Positions 42,921 through 52,173 of a DNA stretch of 64,000 bases are shown in pieces. The stretch is from Paraburkholderia lacunae. GTDB lineage: Bacteria > Pseudomonadota > Gammaproteobacteria > Burkholderiales > Burkholderiaceae. The stretch's first letter is position 1. Each line of letters begins with the position of its first letter. The notes beneath the pieces were generated by a model, which worked only from the letters and a program-made list of their open reading frames with translations, ran no database searches and was not told the DNA's origin. The stretch lies in the NCBI RefSeq assembly GCF_003353175.1, contig NZ_QHKS01000018.1, forward strand, positions 62,001-126,000, written 5' to 3'. A program made the position numbers and the translations under genes.

Positions 42921-43862
42921 TTACTGGGTGTAGTTTGCCAACACCGCACGAATCGCCGGATCATTCATGTTGTTCGGCGTCACCGTCACCACGTCGACGA
43001 ATACTTTGGAGCGAGGCGGATGGCCCTGCAAGGCCCCAACCAATGTTTCCACCGCCAGATAGCCCATGCGGTAAGGGTCCTGCACCACATCGGCATAAAC
43101 GACGCCATGCTTGAGCCCATCCAGGAATTCCGGGCGCCAGTCGAATACGACCAGGCGCGGGTGATCGCCGACGGCCCTGGCTTCAATGACTCGCAGGGCG
43201 CCATAGGCAATCGGCTCAGCCGGTGCGAAAACAGCATCGAGGTGACCCGCATAGGTGTTCAGGGCCCTGGCGATCAATCCCTCCGATTCACGGGGCCGGT
43301 ACCCCACATAGGTATCGACAACCACATCCCATCCTTCTTCCCGCGCCACGGTCAGAAACCCGTTTTCGCGCTCGGTTGTGGAACTGATGTTCGGTGCGAG
43401 ACGCAGCACGGCTACCTTTGCCCCCCTCCGCAGGACTGGCACAAGACTGAGTGCCGCCTTTTTCCCCGCGACGAAATTGTCGGTGCTGACGGTAGAGATA
43501 GCGTTGTAATCGGTGCTGCTCCGGTCTATCAGCACCGTAGGGACCGCGATCGAAACTGGAGTTGCCACATTCTCCAACGGCTCGGGCGCCAACAGGATAC
43601 CAGCGGCTCCACGCTGCACCATGTAGTCGATCATCCGTAGCTGGATGTTCGGTTGCGCGCCAAGCGAGGCACCGTCTGAAGGGTTGCGCATCATCAGTTC
43701 AATATGCTTATCCTCGCCTGCCTGCTTGATCCCCTTTGTCATCGCCTGCCAGAAAACAAGCGACGATCCGGCCAGTACGACGCCGACCCTGGCGGCGTAC
43801 GCAGTTGGCAGCGCTCCGGTCAATGCGGCAAACAGCACAACGAGCGAAAGGACCCTCCGCAT
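42921..43862 (-). CDS. Periplasmic sugar-type (TorT/ribose-binding-like) substrate-binding protein
   Basis: The 313-residue product has a signal peptide (VLSLVVLFAALTGALPTAYA) and a periplasmic-binding-protein type 1 fold. It begins RVGVVLAGSSLVFWQAMTKGIKQAG, then RGAAGILLAPEP, TVSTDNFVAGKKAA and VFAPAEPIAYGALR, the segments lining the sugar pocket in ribose/xylose-type proteins. The ATG at 43860-43862 is used because the signal peptide begins there; the frame is open far upstream but not protein-like. Its closest neighbours are a sensor kinase and an unrelated operon, with no permease or ATPase, so it may serve a two-component sensor as an accessory ligand-binding protein or belong to an ABC system elsewhere. 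Confidence 0.85.
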   Translation of the reverse strand: MRRVLSLVVLFAALTGALPTAYAARVGVVLAGSSLVFWQAMTKGIKQAGEDKHIELMMRNPSDGASLGAQPNIQLRMIDYMVQRGAAGILLAPEPLENVATPVSIAVPTVLIDRSSTDYNAISTVSTDNFVAGKKAALSLVPVLRRGAKVAVLRLAPNISSTTERENGFLTVAREEGWDVVVDTYVGYRPRESEGLIARALNTYAGHLDAVFAPAEPIAYGALRVIEARAVGDHPRLVVFDWRPEFLDGLKHGVVYADVVQDPYRMGYLAVETLVGALQGHPPRSKVFVDVVTVTPNNMNDPAIRAVLANYTQ

Positions 43863-44978
43863 AGCGGACTCCCGCAACGCCGGGACGCAACCCTCGCTCG
43901 TCTGGGGAAAGGCATGAGGACTCACGACGCCATGGTCATTCCGCCTTGCCGATCTCACATCAATCTCCTCAACCTCATCTGGCACGTCTTTCCAGACGCG
44001 GTATCGCGTTAATCGGGAGCAGCTTTCGACCCCTGCCGAAAGCCTCGGACCGCTCATGTGGCAGACGACAATCTTCTGCTGTTGATCGGAGATAGGGTCA
44101 AGTCTGGTGGTACGACACGTGTCGCCGTCAGCCGCGCGTAATGCGCCACGCATACAGTATACGGTAAAGATCTTCCTTGTCTTGTCACGCTCGGCGTTCG
44201 GAACATTGATCGCGGGCCGTGATCGCCCGGGATGCGCAAGAGGACGAAGAGAAAGAAAATGGCGAGATAGTCAAGCCAGTTCTCACAGCCAACACAACTG
44301 CGTAACTAATGGAGATGGCGACTGACCTGCACGCAAGACAGCCCGCACATCGCGGGCCTCATGAACCTCGCAATGGTTATCACGTCAGCTGCTGCTTTTC
44401 ATGAGAGGCACTACCGCATTCCGGCCAAGACGCGTATCGCGGCCATCGCTGCGGCGCTTGTCGTGCTCGTCTTCAATGTCGTTCTGGTCGCTGAACCTGC
44501 GGTGTTTCTGTGTTCGAGCTTGCGGACCACTTCCTCAGCTTCGGTTGAAATTCAAGTCCCTCATTCAGGCCATCTTGTACGGCTTGTCAGCGGGCTTGGC
44601 GTTGCGAACGGCGAGATCGGTTAGCGACATGAAAGTACCAACAGGCATCTGCGGTTCTACGCGGAAAAACATACCGCCAGAAATACCACCAGGCGCGACA
44701 CGTTATGCACCTGTCCTTCTGCCATGGATTGTTGTCGCAGAGACAACACGGTGAGCTCCTTTGCAGGGCTACTGCCTCAAGACGACCACGCTTACGCTTT
44801 GTCCTGACGGTGACGGCACACGCGACCTGATGCGAGCCGGGAAACACGACACCGTAAAAGAAACGCGCAAACGCGCACAGCAAGTCTTCACTGCCTTGCG
44901 CGCGCACGTTATTGGCCGCGGCAGCAAAAGCTGTTGCGATGCGTGTTACGCAGCACCTCACCAACCGAGGAACGATCC
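43863..44978. other. 1.1-kb region without a supported gene
   Basis: Open frames here have poor codon character, overlap each other and show no family motif. One plus-strand frame (44361-44624) has a short hydrophobic stretch (AAIAAALVVLVFNVVLVA) but no convincing start. The right end carries the acetoacetate decarboxylase leader with GAGGAA as ribosome binding site. Confidence 0.4.
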
Positions 44979-45758
44979 GTGACAGAAGAAGATATCCGCA
45001 ACAACGCATTTGCGATGCCCGTACACAATCCAGCGTATCCGCGTCCGCCCTTCCGCTTCATCAATCGGGAATACTTCATCATCTCGTATGAAACGGACAT
45101 GGATGCGCTTAGGGCCGTCGTTCCGGAACCGCTGACGGTCGACAACGCAATCGTTCACTACGAATTCATCCGCATGCCCGATTCGTCGGGGTTCGGCGAC
45201 TACACGGAAAGCGGCCAGGTGATTTCGGTGCGGGATGAGGACGGCAATCGCGCCAACTTCACGCACGCGATGTACCTGGACGACGAAGGTCCAATCGCAG
45301 GCGGACGCGAAATCTGGGGATTTCCCAAGAAGCTGGCTTCACCGAAGCTCTGCGTCGACGGCAAGGACACGCTGCTCGGCACGCTCGACTACGGAACGCA
45401 GCGCATCGCCACCGGAACGATGGGCTACAAGTATCGCGCGCTCGAGACGGCGACCGAGCGCCGCAAGCTCGCGGACACGCCGAACTATCTGCTCAAGGTC
45501 ATTCCGCACGTCGATGGCTCGGTACGCATTTGCGAACTGGTGCGCTTCTTCCTGCGCGATGTCGATGTGATCGGCGCATGGGAGGGCCCTGCAGCGCTCG
45601 AGCTGCATCCGCACGCACTCGCATCGGTGGCCGATCTGCCGGTTCGAAAGGTGATCGGCGCACGTCACATCATTGCAAATCTCACGCTCGACGTCGGCGA
45701 AGTGGTCTATGACTATCTCGCCCCTGCCGAGTCGTTGAAACTCGCAGTCAACCAGTAA
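44979..45758 (+). CDS. adc: Acetoacetate decarboxylase
   Basis: The 259-residue product is a full-length ADC. It shows [37 protein letters not shown] and [14 protein letters not shown]. The lysine of GFPKK is the Schiff-base residue, and its pKa-lowering partner is the adjacent lysine. It converts acetoacetate to acetone and CO2. Translation starts at a GTG (44979-44981) preceded by GAGGAA; the longer frame from 44934 has no ribosome binding site. The next gene, a 3-hydroxybutyrate dehydrogenase, starts 15 bp after its stop, so both act on acetoacetate in ketone-body or PHB breakdown. Confidence 0.93.
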   Translation: MTEEDIRNNAFAMPVHNPAYPRPPFRFINREYFIISYETDMDALRAVVPEPLTVDNAIVHYEFIRMPDSSGFGDYTESGQVISVRDEDGNRANFTHAMYLDDEGPIAGGREIWGFPKKLASPKLCVDGKDTLLGTLDYGTQRIATGTMGYKYRALETATERRKLADTPNYLLKVIPHVDGSVRICELVRFFLRDVDVIGAWEGPAALELHPHALASVADLPVRKVIGARHIIANLTLDVGEVVYDYLAPAESLKLAVNQ

Positions 45759-45773
45759 GCTCTCGGAGGACGT

Positions 45774-46556
45774 ATGGCATTGAATGATAAGGTCGCGCTC
45801 GTTACGGGTGCAGCAAGCGGTATCGGCGAGCAGTGTGCACGCAAGCTCGCGTCGGACGGCGCGACGGTCGTGATCGCGGATCTGAATCTCGCGAACGCTC
45901 AAAAGGTCGCTGAAGATATCGTTGCTAACGGCGGTAAAGCAATCGCTGTTGCAATGGACGTAACCAGCGAAGAAGCGGTCAATACGGGTGTGGCCGAAAC
46001 GGTGAACCGACTAGGCGGCATCGACGTGCTCGTATCGAACGCAGGCATTCAGATCGTCAACCGGATCGAGGACTACGCATTTTCCGACTGGAAGAGGATG
46101 CTGGCCATTCACCTCGACGGCGCGTTCCTGACGACCAAGGCCGTCATCAAGCATATGTACGCGTCGAACAAAGGTGGCGCTGTGATCTACATGGGCTCGG
46201 TGCACTCGCACGAGGCGTCGCAGCTCAAGTCGGCGTATGTGACCGCGAAGCACGGGCTGCTCGGGCTCGCCCGGGTTGTCGCGAAAGAAGGCGGACCACG
46301 TGGCGTGCGCGCCAATGTCGTGTGTCCGGGCTTCGTCAGAACCCCACTGGTCGACAAGCAGATCCCCGAGCAGGCGAAAGCCTTGGGAATCTCCGAGCAG
46401 CAGGTTGTGAAGGACGTAATGTTGAAGGAGACGGTCGACGGCGAATTCACGTCGCTAGAAGATGTCGCGAACACGGTTGCATTCCTCGCCGGCTTCGAGT
46501 CGAGCGCGCTCACCGGACAATCGATTGTGGTCAGCCACGGCTGGTTCATGCAGTAA
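45774..46556 (+). CDS. D-3-hydroxybutyrate dehydrogenase (SDR family)
   Basis: The 260-residue product is a classical short-chain dehydrogenase. The NAD motif is [16 protein letters not shown], the NAG motif is [10 protein letters not shown], and the catalytic set is the serine of MGSVHSH and Y-x3-K in [21 protein letters not shown] and the C-terminal [13 protein letters not shown] match 3-hydroxybutyrate dehydrogenases of Burkholderiales. The reaction is the NAD-dependent interconversion of 3-hydroxybutyrate and acetoacetate. It has a good ribosome binding site (CGGAGGACGT) and lies between acetoacetate decarboxylase and the patatin-like gene with 10-15 bp gaps. Confidence 0.9.
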   Translation: MALNDKVALVTGAASGIGEQCARKLASDGATVVIADLNLANAQKVAEDIVANGGKAIAVAMDVTSEEAVNTGVAETVNRLGGIDVLVSNAGIQIVNRIEDYAFSDWKRMLAIHLDGAFLTTKAVIKHMYASNKGGAVIYMGSVHSHEASQLKSAYVTAKHGLLGLARVVAKEGGPRGVRANVVCPGFVRTPLVDKQIPEQAKALGISEQQVVKDVMLKETVDGEFTSLEDVANTVAFLAGFESSALTGQSIVVSHGWFMQ

Positions 46557-46566
46557 GGAGGCAACC

Positions 46567-47838
46567 ATGTATCCGAGCCAGCGTAACAAGCTGCAGCAGC
46601 CCCATCGCATCAAGCTCCCCGCATATGACGAAATCGGACTCGTGCTGCAGGGTGGCGGTGCACTGGGCTCATATCAGGCCGGCGTATATGAAGGTATGGC
46701 CGAAGTCGGCGTGGAACCGACGCGAATATCCGGGGTATCCATCGGCGCGCTGAATACGGCGATCATCGCCGGCAATGCGCCTGCGGACCGGGTGGAGGCG
46801 CTGCGCGGCTTCTGGAACACGATCAGTCAGCCTGCGGATTTCTTCTCACATGTCGGTGCGCGCATTCCAGCGTGGCCGGGGCTTGAAGACATGGGGCGCA
46901 GGTGGTCGAGCGCATGGGCCGCGACGCGCACGTTGGTGGAAGGTCAGGACGGCTTCTTCTCCCCGCGCACGCATATGTCTCTCGCAGGGCTCGGCAGGAA
47001 ACGTCCTGACCAGGTCAGCTATTACGACACGTCGGCGTTGCGTGAAACGCTTTTGCGGTACGCAAACTTCGATCGCATCAATGACGGGAATATTCGCGTA
47101 TCCGTTGGGGCGGTCAACGTGCGAACGGGCAATCTCGTCTACTTCGACAATTCGACAATGCGTCTGGCACCGGAGCATTTCATCGCATCCGGCGCGCTGC
47201 CGCCGGGCTTTCCAGCCGTCGAGATCGATGGAGAGTTCTACTGGGACGGCGGGCTGGTTTCCAACACGCCACTTACCGAGATCATCAAGGAAAGCCAGCA
47301 TAAGGACACTCTCGTTTTCCAGATCGACCTGTGGAGCTCGCGAGGCAAGCTGCCTGGCGATTTCCTCGACGTCAGCGAGCGCACCAAAGACATTCAATAT
47401 TCGAGCCGTACGCGAGCGATCACCGCGTTCATGTCGCAGAACCAGAAGCACGCGCAGATGATCAAGGCGCTGCTCGAGCACATTCCCGAAAAAGTGCGGC
47501 TTGCGCACCCGTTGTTGCGGGAGGCGCAGAAAACGGCAGATGGCAGTGCGGTGAATGTCGTGCACCTGATCTACAAGAACAAATCGTTCGAGGGGCACTA
47601 CAAGGACTATGAATTCAGCAAGGATACGATGCGCGAGCATTGGGCGAGCGGCCTCGAGGATATTCGCCGTTCGTTCGGACACCCCGAGTGGTTCGATATC
47701 CCGAGCCGCGAAATCGGCTTCGTCACGCGGGACGTGCACCGCTATCGACAGGAGGTCAACGAAATCGCCGGGCTGGGCAAGGACGCTTTGCCGCCATCGG
47801 AACGCTCGCCGGAGGAAGAACTGTCTGGCGCAAGGTAG
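46567..47838 (+). CDS. Patatin-like phospholipase / lipid acyl hydrolase
   Basis: The 423-residue product has the patatin fold: the oxyanion-hole glycines in LVLQGGGALGSYQAGVYEG, the nucleophile serine in ISGVSIGALN (GxSxG), and the aspartate of the dyad in YWDGGLVSNTPL. A long C-terminal part (about 300-423) has charged helices and ends EIAGLGKDALPP. No signal peptide is present, so it is cytosolic or peripheral. As third gene in the adc/hydroxybutyrate dehydrogenase operon it may release fatty acids from membrane lipids or act on PHB granules; substrates are not shown. The ATG at 46567 follows AAGGAGG 5 bases upstream. Confidence 0.9.
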   Translation: MYPSQRNKLQQPHRIKLPAYDEIGLVLQGGGALGSYQAGVYEGMAEVGVEPTRISGVSIGALNTAIIAGNAPADRVEALRGFWNTISQPADFFSHVGARIPAWPGLEDMGRRWSSAWAATRTLVEGQDGFFSPRTHMSLAGLGRKRPDQVSYYDTSALRETLLRYANFDRINDGNIRVSVGAVNVRTGNLVYFDNSTMRLAPEHFIASGALPPGFPAVEIDGEFYWDGGLVSNTPLTEIIKESQHKDTLVFQIDLWSSRGKLPGDFLDVSERTKDIQYSSRTRAITAFMSQNQKHAQMIKALLEHIPEKVRLAHPLLREAQKTADGSAVNVVHLIYKNKSFEGHYKDYEFSKDTMREHWASGLEDIRRSFGHPEWFDIPSREIGFVTRDVHRYRQEVNEIAGLGKDALPPSERSPEEELSGAR

Positions 47839-47889
47839 CGCCTATCGACTCCCTCCCTCGGTCGTTCTATTTCTGCTGGTCAAGCAAAA

Positions 47890-48486
47890 ATGAACCAAGC
47901 ATCCATGCCTGGACTGCACCATGCCGCGACGTCATGGCAAACCAGAATGAAGACAGTCCGGTCATATGACGAGCGCGGCATCCGGGCGTTATATGCATCC
48001 TGGGAGTCGTATCAGGACTTCACCCGTCTGATGTCAGACACGGCGGCGTCGCCAAATACCCTGTGTTTTGATGGGACCAACACGCTTGACGAAAGCCTGA
48101 TCGCGCTTCTTGATCTGCGCGCCTCACAAATCAATGGTTGTTTGTTGTGCGTTCAACATCATCTTTGCCGTGCCCGTAAGGCAGGGGTGCCTGCGGCGAA
48201 AGCCGAGAACATCGGCGGATGGCGCTGCGCCGGTGTGTTTTCTCCGTGTGAGAAAGCGGTGCTTTCCTGGGCCGAACATCTTGCGGCTATGGTCAGATGG
48301 TCTGTTCCTGACGCAGTGTGGCCAAGCTTGCATGGCTACTTCAGCGACATGCAGATCGCCGCATTGTTTATGTACTGGCGTTGCAGCGAGTTGTGGTCGG
48401 GTGATGGCGTTCTTCGTTCCTGCACCGTCAGTATGCCGGTCAGTGTGGGGCGAGCGTTGGGCAGCCCGGATTGGGCGGAGCGATGA
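47890..48486 (+). CDS. AhpD/carboxymuconolactone decarboxylase-like protein
   Basis: The 198-residue product has the AhpD-type segment LIALLDLRASQINGCLLCVQHHL, with the redox pair CLLC followed by a histidine, and the helical surroundings of that family. Related proteins act as peroxidase partners or decarboxylases. Downstream, FSDMQIAALFMYWRCSE is also family-like. The ATG at 47890 is taken because it has the longer frame with plausible N-terminal sequence; MKTVRSYDERG at 47947 is a possible alternative. It follows the patatin-like gene by 52 bp and is probably co-transcribed, perhaps as an antioxidant function. Confidence 0.8.
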   Translation: MNQASMPGLHHAATSWQTRMKTVRSYDERGIRALYASWESYQDFTRLMSDTAASPNTLCFDGTNTLDESLIALLDLRASQINGCLLCVQHHLCRARKAGVPAAKAENIGGWRCAGVFSPCEKAVLSWAEHLAAMVRWSVPDAVWPSLHGYFSDMQIAALFMYWRCSELWSGDGVLRSCTVSMPVSVGRALGSPDWAER

Positions 48487-48529
48487 ACAATCTTCAAGAC
48501 GGGTACGTGCAAGCCACAAGGAGAGCACC

Positions 48530-49534
48530 ATGTTGTCGCATGAATTAATAGCACGGTACGGCATGTTAGTCGTATTCCTGAATGTGCTTGGTTCTTCGCT
48601 TGGCTTGCCGTTGCCTGTCATACCGACATTGATCACCGTTGGAGCGGGCACTGCGCTCGCCATACACGCTGCGTCATCGACGTTGTTCTATTTCGCGACG
48701 ATACTAGGCTCCGCTGTGATTGGCGGTGTGCTGGGCGACCTGGTCTGGTTTCAGGGTGGCAAACGGTACGGCGAACGCACGCTCCATGCCGTTTGCAAAC
48801 TGTCGCTCTCGCGCGAAACGTGCGTCAGGAAGACGGAGCGCTTCTTTGGGCGCTGGGGAGTCCGCGTGCTGGTCGTTGCGCGCTTCGTACCTGGCTTGTC
48901 GCTCGTTGCCGTGCCGCTGTGCGGCGCGATGGCCGTCAGGTTGCGTTCCTTTGTCTTGCATGATTGCGCAGGCGTTGCGCTGTGGGCATCGGTTGGACTG
49001 GCTATCGGTGCGCTATTCGCGTCGCAGATCGACGTGGTTTTCGTACTTATCTCCCATCGTGGCTGGCAGGCGTTGATCGTGATCGGCATCGCACTGGTGC
49101 TTTACGTGCTGTATCGATACTGCCGGAGAATCATGCTGGCAAAAGCGCTCGAGAAGGCGCGGATCAGCGTGGGCGAATTGCATGCATTGCTCGCGAACAA
49201 TCCGCGGCCAATCCTGTTCGATATCCGCTCCGCCGAGCGCAGAATGCTCGATCCGTTTGTCATTCCAGGCTCCCTATTTGCCGATGAACGGAAACTGCCG
49301 CAGATCGTGGAGCGCTATGGGGTGAACCGGACGCTCGTCATCTATTGTTCATGTCCAAACGAAGTCTCTGCGGCGTGGATGGCCAAGCGGTTGCGGCTGG
49401 CCGGCGTCAAGCTTGCATTGCCGCTTACTGGCGGTATCGATGCGTGGCGTGTGGCGGGCTTCGACGTCGAGCCGATAATAGCGATGAACGACGCTGCAAT
49501 CAGTGGAGAAGAGAGAAAACTTTTCGCGCATTAA
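48530..49534 (+). CDS. DedA-family membrane protein fused to a rhodanese domain
   Basis: The 334-residue product joins two domains. Residues about 1-200 are a DedA/SNARE-associated membrane protein with helices such as LPVIPTLITVGAGTALAIHAA and the motif GRWGVRVLVVARFVPG. Residues about 215-320 are a rhodanese fold with ILFDIRSAERR and the active loop VIYCSCPNEVSAAWMAKRL, whose first cysteine is the usual sulfur acceptor; the loop here has a CSC pair. Such fusions are recurrent. DedA proteins affect membrane lipid flipping and pH homeostasis; the sulfur transfer partner is unknown. GGAGAGC precedes the ATG at 48530. Confidence 0.87.
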   Translation: MLSHELIARYGMLVVFLNVLGSSLGLPLPVIPTLITVGAGTALAIHAASSTLFYFATILGSAVIGGVLGDLVWFQGGKRYGERTLHAVCKLSLSRETCVRKTERFFGRWGVRVLVVARFVPGLSLVAVPLCGAMAVRLRSFVLHDCAGVALWASVGLAIGALFASQIDVVFVLISHRGWQALIVIGIALVLYVLYRYCRRIMLAKALEKARISVGELHALLANNPRPILFDIRSAERRMLDPFVIPGSLFADERKLPQIVERYGVNRTLVIYCSCPNEVSAAWMAKRLRLAGVKLALPLTGGIDAWRVAGFDVEPIIAMNDAAISGEERKLFAH

Positions 49535-49592
49535 TTACGGTCGTGTCCACAAAGCGCCAAGGCGGCACACGAGAGGCGCCCTGACGGCGACG

Positions 49593-49608
49593 GTCATTCC
49601 AGAATGAC
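49593..49608. repeat. Short inverted repeat GTCATTC-CA-GAATGAC
   Basis: A perfect 7-bp inverted repeat with a 2-base centre, in the short gap between the DedA-rhodanese stop and the SDR remnant. No T-run follows, so a protein-binding site is as likely as a terminator. Confidence 0.3.
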
Positions 49609-49617
49609 GAACCGTTA

Positions 49618-49800
49618 ACTGATGTCGAGGCCACCCTTCACGGGGATGACTTGCCCTGTCACCCATCCGCCCGGCGTTACCACGGCAACGATCCAGGCCG
49701 CGACTTCGTCAGGCACGCCGCGCCCTCCGAATGCGAGTCCGCTCCTGCTGCTTGACCTCCCCGACCGGTGCCGGTGTCAATTCTGACGCTTCGACGCCAC
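49618..49800 (-). pseudogene. C-terminal remnant of a short-chain dehydrogenase
   Basis: On the reverse strand the last 40 codons read LAFGGRGVPDEVAAWIVAVV, then GGWVTGQVIPVKGGLDIS and stop at 49618. This is the standard SDR C-terminus (P-EVA, WVTGQ, V-GGLDIS). A neighbouring frame just upstream gives SELTPAPVGEVKQQE, which fits the segment that normally precedes it, so a frameshift lies near 49735. The rest of the gene, including the NAD-binding part, is missing. SDR genes often sit opposite LysR regulators, as here (LysR at 49969). Confidence 0.6.
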
Positions 49801-49968
49801 AAGAATCCACGGTCGACCGCGTCCAACCATCTCCGGCCCATTGACCAATCGAGAACTTCGGCCACTCCTCCTACCGAGGAAATAAGGCCGTCAGCACACC
49901 CATACATCGACCGGAAAAAAAGCAGTGCGCGATGTCACAAATGGCGGCGCTGATACGTCTGGTCTGGT

Positions 49969-50994
49969 ATGGACTCCCCGACCCGCGCTCCCATCTCAGC
50001 TTTCCCATCACGCTGCCCCGCCGCCGGCACCGACGATCCATTCGCAAGCAGATTTGCGACCGGTTACGCTGGCGTAGTTTCTTTTCTGGCCGTTGCCAGC
50101 GAAGGCAGCTTTGCCCGCGCGGGCGATCGCCTCGGCATCGGTCGTTCCTCGGTTAGCCGCAACGTGCAGAAACTCGAGGCCCAGCTCGACACACGGCTCT
50201 TCCTGCGCACGACTCGCAGTACGTCGCTGACGCGCGAGGGCGAACTCTTCTATGAGAACTGTCAGCCGGGTATGGAGCGCATCGCCCAGGCGCTGGAAGA
50301 CATGCGGGAGCTGCGCAACGGGCCGCCGCGGGGCTATCTGCGCATCGGCTCGACGCCCGGCTTCGGCCGCAAGATTGTCGCACCGCTGCTGCGCGCCTTT
50401 CACACGCAATATCCCGGGATCGTCCTGGAACTGTTGCTGAACGATCGCCCCGCCGACTTCACTGCCGATCGCGTCGACGTATCGTTTCGCGATGGACGCA
50501 TGGAGGACAGCGGAATCGTAGCGCGGCAACTGCTTCCGATGCAGATGATCGTCTGTGCGTCGCCCGCCTATGCGCGGATTCACGGCTTGCCGCGCCATGT
50601 CGACGAACTGGCGGATCATCGCTGCATCAACTTCCGGACGGCGTCCGGCCGCGTCAGGGCGTGGGAATTCAAGGTCGACGGTCTCGCGCAGCGGCGCCAG
50701 CCTGCCGCGCTACACACGTTCAACGACGCGGATCTGATCCTGCAGGCGGTGCTCGATGGGCTGGGCATCGCACAGTTGCCGGCCTATCAGGTTTGCGATG
50801 TGCTTGGCAGCGGGCAACTCCTCCGCTGCCTCGCGCAGCATGCACCCGAAGACGGCGGCCACTACCTCTGCTATCTCAGCCGCAAGCATCTTCCGGCGCG
50901 GATCCGTGTGTTCATCGACTACATGACCGAGCACACCAGAGCACTCGATCTGCAGTGCATGACGACGATGACGACGTTATCGGCGGTCGAATGA
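49969..50994 (+). CDS. LysR-family transcriptional regulator (copy 1)
   Basis: The 341-residue product has an N-terminal winged helix (about 33-90: VVSFLAVASEGSFARAGDRLG, SSVSRNVQKLEAQLDTRLFLR) and a LysR effector-binding domain. An N-terminal extension of about 30 residues is shared with the LysR at 58793-59818, which has the same length and is close in sequence throughout (RNVQKLE, RPADF, FNDADLILQAV). It probably regulates the genes downstream on the same strand (NmrA-like fragment and OsmC) and perhaps the lost SDR. The ligand is unknown. Confidence 0.9.
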   Translation: MDSPTRAPISAFPSRCPAAGTDDPFASRFATGYAGVVSFLAVASEGSFARAGDRLGIGRSSVSRNVQKLEAQLDTRLFLRTTRSTSLTREGELFYENCQPGMERIAQALEDMRELRNGPPRGYLRIGSTPGFGRKIVAPLLRAFHTQYPGIVLELLLNDRPADFTADRVDVSFRDGRMEDSGIVARQLLPMQMIVCASPAYARIHGLPRHVDELADHRCINFRTASGRVRAWEFKVDGLAQRRQPAALHTFNDADLILQAVLDGLGIAQLPAYQVCDVLGSGQLLRCLAQHAPEDGGHYLCYLSRKHLPARIRVFIDYMTEHTRALDLQCMTTMTTLSAVE

Positions 50995-51226
50995 AGACGC
51001 TCCGAACGACGCTGCGTTGACTGATGTTTCCGATGCAACACGGTGGGTCCCTCGGAGGCCCTACCGCATGACGTAGCGCACGCCTAAGATGCTTTCTGTA
51101 CGGACGGCACGCTAGTCGCGGCCAGTCCGGCAAAGCACCGGCAAGGACACACGCAATATGGTGCAAGCCGGATTCGAAAAATTGCCAGCGGTTTGACAGC
51201 CGCGCACGTGCTCATGGAGAGACATC

Positions 51227-51469
51227 GTGAGAATTGTCGTGATTGGTGGCACGGAACTCGTCGGCAGAAAAGTCGTCAAGGACTTGCGCGCATGCGGTCA
51301 TGCCGTCGTTGCGGCGTCGCCCACATCGGGCGCCAACACAATGACGGGCGAAGGCCTGAAGGAAGCACCGACGGGCACCAACGCACGTCTTGGCCCCGTG
51401 AACTTCGACGTCGTTCAAAGAGACGTACGCCGCGCAACAAGCGGCGAGCACTCACGAGGCGCGCCATGA
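51227..51469 (+). pseudogene. Truncated NmrA-like NAD(P)-binding protein (copy 1)
   Basis: The 80-codon frame begins at a GTG (51227-51229) with GGAGAGACATC upstream and reads MRIVVIGGTELVGRKVVKDL, HAVVAASPTSGANTMTGEGLKEA. This matches the first 47 residues of the intact NmrA-like gene at 63313 (GLIG in place of ELVG). Then it departs into unrelated sequence and stops at an ATGA overlap with the OsmC start. Most of the dinucleotide-binding domain and all of the substrate part are missing, so it is the stump of a duplicated gene. Confidence 0.65.
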
Positions 51470-51981
51470 CAACATTGCGTCCACCGCCGCTGACATTGCT
51501 CGACAAGTATTACGGGCAAGACGCGCAAGCGCTGTATTCGACCACTGTCACCGTAACAGGCGGCGATGTGGGTCACGGACGCGCATCGGGCATTGCCCGC
51601 TCCGATGACGGCCAACTCGCACTCGAATTGCGAATGCCGAAGGCACTAGGCGGCCCAGGCGGCGGCACCAATCCGGAGCAACTGTTCGCGGCGGGTTACG
51701 CGGCCTGCTTTCACGGCGCGCTGAGTCTGCTTGCGGCGCGGTCGGGCATTCCGATTCCCGGCGCCTCGGTGGACGTTACGGTCGACTTCGGCCGCGACCC
51801 CATCGATGGCTTGTTCATGTTGACGGCGCACACCCGCGTCCGTTTGCCCGGTGTCGAGCGCGCCATTGCCGGGGACCTAGTTCGCAACACGGAACGCTTT
51901 TGTCCTTACACCAAGATGGCACGGCGCGGCATTGAGAACGTCGTCGCGCTTGCGTCACCGGACGACGACAGCAACTCATAA
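51466..51981 (+). CDS. OsmC/Ohr-family peroxiredoxin-like protein (copy 1)
   Basis: The 171-residue product has the Ohr/OsmC layout: LYSTTVTVTGGDVGHGRASG, then NPEQLFAAGYAACFHGALSLL with the first reactive cysteine in the AACFHGAL helix, and TERFCPYTKMARRG with the second. These two cysteines form the redox centre that reduces organic hydroperoxides with lipoyl or thiol donors. The start (ATG 51466) overlaps the stop of the NmrA-like fragment. A second copy, clearly homologous over its whole length, is at 60681. Organic hydroperoxide reduction is the likely role, though the LysR rather than an OhrR regulator is nearby. Confidence 0.9.
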   Translation: MTTLRPPPLTLLDKYYGQDAQALYSTTVTVTGGDVGHGRASGIARSDDGQLALELRMPKALGGPGGGTNPEQLFAAGYAACFHGALSLLAARSGIPIPGASVDVTVDFGRDPIDGLFMLTAHTRVRLPGVERAIAGDLVRNTERFCPYTKMARRGIENVVALASPDDDSNS

Positions 51982-52173
51982 CGCCGCGTGCTTGATGCAT
52001 CGAGGAAACTTGAACATGCACAGAACCGGTTCTGTCGCAGTAAGGCGGTCCGCTATGGTGAGCGAACCGACATGAACGACTGAAACTCTCGTTTCTGCCT
52101 GCGTATGACGCGCCCACGAGCGGCGCGCCTCCGTCACCGCGACCGCGCACGGCCGGTTGGCTCCGAGCGTACG

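Noticed and set aside
44361-44624. Possible small membrane protein in the 1.1-kb gap
   Set aside because: Hydrophobic stretch is short, the start has no ribosome binding site, and the remainder has no protein character.
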